From Clostridia bacterium (GTDB lineage: Bacteria > Bacillota > Clostridia > Christensenellales > Aristaeellaceae), in assembly GCA_017938695.1 (NCBI GenBank), contig JAGBBA010000012.1:1-64000 (forward strand): a stretch of DNA of 64,000 nt. Reading direction: 5' to 3'. The translations under genes and the position numbers were made by a program. The notes under the pieces were generated by a model. That model saw only the letters and a program-made list of their open reading frames with translations. It was not told the origin of the DNA and searched no databases. This document shows positions 60,896 through 64,000 of this stretch, one piece after another (position 1 is the first letter of the stretch; each line of letters begins with the position of its first letter).

Positions 60896-60981
60896 GAATC
60901 CCGCCAGAGAGGACTCCGCCCTCTCTGGACTCTCCCGGTCAGGGCTCTGCCCTGACAACCCGCGAAGGGCCGTTCGGCCCT
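60876..60981. repeat. array of tandem hairpins overlapping the hydrolase stop codon
   Basis: Four hairpins in a row: CTCAAGGGC arms (60876-60896, containing the stop), CCAGAGAGG arms (60904-60928), GTCAGGGC arms (60938-60956), AGGGCCG arms (60966-60981). The rest up to 61086 is GC-rich and without gene. The unit resembles the arrays at 51251 and 62832. Confidence 0.8.
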
Positions 60982-61086
60982 CTCGACACCCATTCAAGTG
61001 GGGCCCGGCGTGTGCGCATGGGCTGGGGGAGCGGTGCGCAGTGGCGTGGGTAGGAGGCGTACATCATTCAGTTTATGGAGGTTGTT

Positions 61087-61419
61087 ATGAACGCCAATGT
61101 GATTTATCAGAAGGATATCCCTCTGACTGACTTGGGCGGCGGCGTGCAGCGTCGCGTGCTGGCGTATAACGAGCAGCAGATGATCGTCGAGGTGCATTTT
61201 GAAAAGGGCGGCGTGGGCAGCATGCACACCCATCCCCATGTGCAGAGCACCTATGTGAAAAGCGGCAAGTTCCGTTTCACCATTGATGGCGAGGATGTGG
61301 AAGTGGCTGCAGGCGACACCATCGCCTTTCCGCCGGACATTCCCCACGGCACGCTTTGCCTGGAAGCCGGTGTGCTATTGGACATCTTCACCCCCATGCG
61401 CAAGGATTTCATCGGCTGA
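61087..61419 (+). CDS. cupin-domain protein, KdgF-like
   Basis: A 110-residue single cupin. Metal ligands are visible: H54 and H56 with H58 in MHTHPHVQSTY, and H in PDIPHGTLCLEAG. The MHTHPH..(S)TYV plus HGTLCLE.G pattern is close to KdgF-type pectin/alginate cupins that help linearise unsaturated uronates; this link is inference. The start at 61087 follows GGAGG; an ATG at 61075 precedes it without RBS. Monocistronic with a terminator. Confidence 0.8.
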   Translation: MNANVIYQKDIPLTDLGGGVQRRVLAYNEQQMIVEVHFEKGGVGSMHTHPHVQSTYVKSGKFRFTIDGEDVEVAAGDTIAFPPDIPHGTLCLEAGVLLDIFTPMRKDFIG

Positions 61420-61432
61420 CGACCTATGCAAA

Positions 61433-61461
61433 AAAGGCCCTGCAATAGCAGGGTCTTTTTT
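61433..61461. terminator. terminator between cupin and TcdA genes
   Basis: GGCCCTGC and GCAGGGTC (one G-U) around AATA, followed by TTTTTTT; A residues precede the stem so it can serve the minus strand too. Confidence 0.85.
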
Positions 61462-62165
61462 TACGCCTGTGTCAGTTTCCGAACCACTTCGCCAGCGATG
61501 ATCAGCCCCATCACCGAAGGGACAAAGCTCATGCTGCCCGGGGTGGCGCGGCGGCCGTCGTCCTCCTGGTCTCCCTGGGGCTTGAGGGCAGGCTCGGTGG
61601 AATAGGCCACCTTCAGGCGGCGGATGCCCCGTTTTTTACACTGGGCGCGGATCACCCGTGCCAGGGGGCAGGTGTCGGTTTTGTAGATGTCGGTGATCAC
61701 GATCTTAGTGGGATCAAGCTTGTTGCCCGCGCCCATGGCGCAGATCAGCGGCTTTTGCAGCGCGTCGCAGCGGATGATCAGCTCCAGCTTGGCCGCCACG
61801 GTGTCCACGGCATCCACCACATAATGATACAGGCTCAGGTCGATGCTGTCGGCGTTCTCCGGCAGGTAGAACATCTCGTGGCAGGTCACCTGCACCTGTG
61901 GGTTGATGTCCAGCAAGCGTTGTGCCATCACCTGCACCTTGCTGCGGCCCAGGGTGGAGTGCAGCGCAATGATCTGCCGGTTCAGGTTGGTGAGGGACAC
62001 CGTATCGCTGTCGATCAGGTCGATGCTGCCCACTCCGGCGCGCACCAGGGCTTCGGCGGTAAAGCCGCCCACGCCGCCCACGCCGAACACCGCCACCCGG
62101 GCGGCGCGGAGCTTCTCCATAGCGGCGGAACCGATGAGCATTTCTGTACGGGCAAACTGGTTCAT
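61461..62165 (-). CDS. tcdA: tRNA threonylcarbamoyladenosine dehydratase (TcdA/CsdL)
   Basis: A 234-residue E1-like ATP-dependent enzyme that cyclises t6A37 to ct6A in tRNAs. Start at MNQFARTEML after GAGGTG. The nucleotide-binding GVGGVGGFTAEALVRAG and the DxDxVxLTNLNRQ motif (LIDSDTVSLTNLNRQI) are present, as are the VVDAVDTVAAK and CPLARVIRAQCKKR stretches. Length and motifs match TcdA rather than MoeB or ThiF, which carry more cysteines. Monocistronic. Confidence 0.9.
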   Translation of the reverse strand: MNQFARTEMLIGSAAMEKLRAARVAVFGVGGVGGFTAEALVRAGVGSIDLIDSDTVSLTNLNRQIIALHSTLGRSKVQVMAQRLLDINPQVQVTCHEMFYLPENADSIDLSLYHYVVDAVDTVAAKLELIIRCDALQKPLICAMGAGNKLDPTKIVITDIYKTDTCPLARVIRAQCKKRGIRRLKVAYSTEPALKPQGDQEDDGRRATPGSMSFVPSVMGLIIAGEVVRKLTQA

Positions 62166-62261
62166 AAGCACCTCGGAATTAATGTGGAATTGGGGGAGAT
62201 GTTCGGGATTCACGGTGTATATTTATGCAGTCGTTTTGGCTTGAGGGGGAGTAGCTGAGGC

Positions 62262-62306
62262 TCCCTCCCCGAGGGAGCTGTCGCCGCCAGGCGACTGAGG
62301 GAGTGG
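62262..62306. repeat. REP-like CTCCCTC element
   Basis: CTCCCTCCCCGAGGGAGCTG opens an element ending in GACTGAGGGAG. Its stem plan (CTCCCTC ... GAGGGAG, then a second stem and GAGGGAG) is shared by 51429-51466. The outer arms CTCCCTC and GAGGGAG (62297-62304) are inverted. Confidence 0.55.
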
Positions 62307-62364
62307 TTCTGCCACATTTGCCACAGCGTTTTCTTCTCTCCCAACTCGTCCTTGCCTTGAGGCT

Positions 62365-62390
62365 GTACTTTTCGTCGCGGCGAAAAGTAC
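62365..62390. repeat. GTACTTTTCG palindrome
   Basis: GTACTTTTCG and CGAAAAGTAC, 10-bp perfect arms around TCGCGG, in the non-coding stretch 62166-62934. A following GC-rich stretch carries no gene. Its role is unknown. Confidence 0.6.
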
Positions 62391-62622
62391 CAAAAGCCGC
62401 CCGGGGCCTCGTATCTGAGCATGCGGCGACTCGGCCCCGGACCCCCTTTCCCGCCATGGGGTAGCGGCCCGGACTTGACTGCCCCACCAACTTCCTCGCG
62501 GGGGCGCGCAATTACGTACGCTGCTTTTGGAGGCGTTGGGTTCCTATCGCTCGAGATGACCTCTCGCTCTGAATTGGTTAGTGGCTTTTTGCTCAGGGAT
62601 GCAGCTGGGCAGTTGTGTTAGG

Positions 62623-62744
62623 TTCCACCTCATCCGGCCTCGCTGCGCTCGGCCACCTTCCCTTCGAGGGGAAGGCTTTTGCATGGTCACGCACTAGGCT
62701 TCCCCTTGAGGGGAAGCTGTCCCGAAGGGACTGATGAGGTGGAA
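62623..62744. mobile_element. MITE-like element, long copy
   Basis: A 122-bp element with perfect 12-bp inverted ends, TTCCACCTCATC (62623-62634) and GATGAGGTGGAA (62733-62744). The interior has CGCTCGGCCACCTTCCC, GAGGGGAAGGC, CCCCTTGAGGGGAAGCTGTC. It shares ends and internal blocks with 37204-37287. No ORF of note. Confidence 0.75.
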
Positions 62745-62761
62745 AGTCCCTCTCCCCGCGT

Positions 62762-62934
62762 CGCGGCGCGACTGTATTCGCGCCGTGACCCCTGCTTGGC
62801 TGGCGTGCCCCGGCCATTCCCGTATGGGATTCTTAAGGGCCGAAGGGCCCTTAAGCGGGGTGGAGGGGCAGAGCCCCTCCCGGGAGTCCAGAGGGCAGAG
62901 CCCTCTGGTGGGGTCCAGGGCCGAACGGCCCTGG
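62762..62934. repeat. array of hairpins/palindrome directly after polA (inverted copy)
   Basis: In order: a GGCGCGA/TCGCGCC palindrome near 62766-62785, CTTAAGGGCC arms with GAAG loop (62832-62855), GGAGGGGC-type arms (about 62862-62880), CCAGAGGGC arms (about 62888-62908) and CCAGGGCC arms (62915-62934), the last abutting the polA stop. Reverse-complemented, the first two modules match 51310-51418 closely. Confidence 0.8.
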
Positions 62935-64000
62935 TCATTTCGCCTCCGCCCAGTTGTCGCCCTCGTGCACCTCGGCCAGCAGCGGTACATTTAGGACAAT
63001 GACCTCTTCCATGCACTTTTTCAGGAGGGCGGAGGCGCGTTCCACTTCCTCGGGGGGGCATTCCAGGAGCAGCTCGTCGTGCACCTGGAGGATCAGGCGG
63101 CTGCGGAGGTTTTCGCGGTGCAGGGCCTCGTCCACGCGAACCATGGCCAGCTTGATGATATCCGCCGCGGTGCCCTGCACGGGGGTGTTCATGGCGGCGC
63201 GCTTGCCAAACTCGCGGATCACGCTCTTGGGGGATTTCAATTCCGGCAGGTAGCGGCGGCGGCCCATCAGGGTGATGGCGTAGCCGTTGTGCTCGCCGTC
63301 CTCGGTGGCGTTGTCCATAAAGTGCTTCACGCCGGGATACTTGGCGAAGTAGCGGCTGATGAACTCCCGGGCTTCCTTCTGGGTCACGCCGGTGTTTCGG
63401 GCCAGGCCGAAGCCGCTGATGCCGTAGATCAGGCCGAAATTCACTGCTTTGGCCCGGGAGCGCAGGGTGCCGTCCACTTCGCTCAGGGGCACGTCGAAGA
63501 TCTCGCTGGCGGTGCGGGCGTGCACATCCTGCCCGGTCTGGAAGGCCTCCACCAGGGCAGCGTCGCCGGAGAAGTGGGCCATCAGCCGCAGCTCAATCTG
63601 GCTGTAATCGGCGTCCAGCAGTACCCAGCCCTTTTGGGGCAGGAAGGCGCGGCGGATCTCCTTGCCCTCCTCGGTGCGGACGGGAATATTCTGCAAATTG
63701 GGTTCGGAGGACGAAATGCGGCCTGTGGCGGTGGCCACCTGGTCGAAGTAGGAATGCACGCGACCCTCGCCGTCCACCAGGCGCAGGAGGCCCTCCACAT
63801 AGGTGGAGTTCAGCTTGGTCAGCTGGCGGTAGCGCAGGATGGGGTCGATGACCTCCGGGGCGATGTCCCGCAGGTTTTCCAGCACCTCCGCCGAGGTGGA
63901 GTAGCCCCGGGTGGTCTTCTTGCCGTGGGGCAATTGAAGCTTTTCAAACAGCACCTCGCCCAGCTGCTGGGTGCTGTTCAGGTTGAAGGAGGCCGTGCCG
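62935..64000 (-). CDS. polA: DNA polymerase I, C-terminal polymerase domain (5' part outside the window)
   Basis: The frame is open to the right edge, so only about 355 residues of the C-terminal polymerase domain are seen. Motif A is LLDADYSQIELR, motif B is RSRAKAVNFGLIYGISGFGL and motif C is LQVHDELLLE. They are intact. NLQNIPVRTEEGKEIRRAFL and YFAKYPGV are standard. The stop lies immediately beside a CCAGGGCC hairpin of the repeat array. Confidence 0.95.
   Translation of the reverse strand, partial: GTASFNLNSTQQLGEVLFEKLQLPHGKKTTRGYSTSAEVLENLRDIAPEVIDPILRYRQLTKLNSTYVEGLLRLVDGEGRVHSYFDQVATATGRISSSEPNLQNIPVRTEEGKEIRRAFLPQKGWVLLDADYSQIELRLMAHFSGDAALVEAFQTGQDVHARTASEIFDVPLSEVDGTLRSRAKAVNFGLIYGISGFGLARNTGVTQKEAREFISRYFAKYPGVKHFMDNATEDGEHNGYAITLMGRRRYLPELKSPKSVIREFGKRAAMNTPVQGTAADIIKLAMVRVDEALHRENLRSRLILQVHDELLLECPPEEVERASALLKKCMEEVIVLNVPLLAEVHEGDNWAEAK

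Noticed and set aside
62421-62621. Small ORF in the region before the MITE-like element
   Set aside because: No RBS, no motif, and it overlaps GC-rich repeat DNA.

Overview
The window reads as a chromosomal piece of a GC-rich gut or rumen Clostridia-type Firmicute, perhaps Oscillospirales or Christensenellales. This rests on strong AGGAGG ribosome-binding sites, sigma-70 promoters with near-consensus boxes, a class B sortase, LplB/YtcP-type sugar transporters, a mannobiose 2-epimerase/GH130 mannan pathway and a ZTP (pfl-motif) riboswitch ahead of pflB. Genus assignment is inference. No rRNA, tRNA, CRISPR array, transposase or prophage module was seen. Both ends are cut inside genes: an Xre regulator at the left and polA at the right.

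Region 1 (1-5.5 kb) holds housekeeping and accessory genes: a GMP synthase that is only the ATP-pyrophosphatase half, an AT-richer GNAT acetyltransferase, a VOC protein, a GyrI-like protein, an APH-type kinase and a class B sortase. Region 2 (5.5-12.7 kb, + strand) is a phosphorolytic beta-mannan operon: GH113 mannanase, cellobiose/mannobiose 2-epimerase, LacI regulator, GH130_2 and GH130_1 phosphorylases, and an SGNH acetylesterase. It is preceded by a consensus promoter with candidate operators. Region 3 (12.7-29 kb) has a NUDIX hydrolase, two MATE pumps, a large GH94/GH149/GH161-type phosphorylase, a lipoprotein with an internal duplication, a pflB-pflA-GH5 operon under a ZTP riboswitch, an MFS transporter divergent from a GH43 gene across a 19-bp palindrome, and an AraC regulator.

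Region 4 (29-40 kb, - strand) is an unusual sugar ABC transport locus: two permeases, a very large binding protein without a lipobox, two MsmK/UgpC-type ATPases, a GH105 unsaturated-glycuronyl hydrolase, and five small polytopic membrane proteins that I cannot assign. Four of these share a four-helix layout and sit around one of the ATPase genes. This is the best candidate for an undescribed system. Region 5 (40-47.7 kb, - strand) is a compact surface-polysaccharide operon (acyltransferase, Wzz-like, two GT4, Wzy-like, GT2, Wzx-like flippase) with overlapping genes and one consensus promoter.

Region 6 (47.7-64 kb) is mixed: an Xre regulator with membrane helices, a stand-alone condensation-type acyltransferase, thymidine kinase, an Lgt-like protein with altered signature residues, a phosphodiester glycosidase domain protein, DUF3737, a secreted caspase-like protease with an EF-hand loop and FlgD-like C-terminus, an AraC regulator, a divergent carbamoyltransferase, a 48-codon small ORF, a class C beta-lactamase-type hydrolase, a cupin, TcdA and polA.

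A recurring non-coding theme is arrays of tandem hairpins directly after gene ends (after the binding protein, the Lgt-like gene, the hydrolase and polA). Parts of two arrays are nearly the same sequence in opposite orientation, and a MITE-like element with CACCTCATC ends occurs twice.
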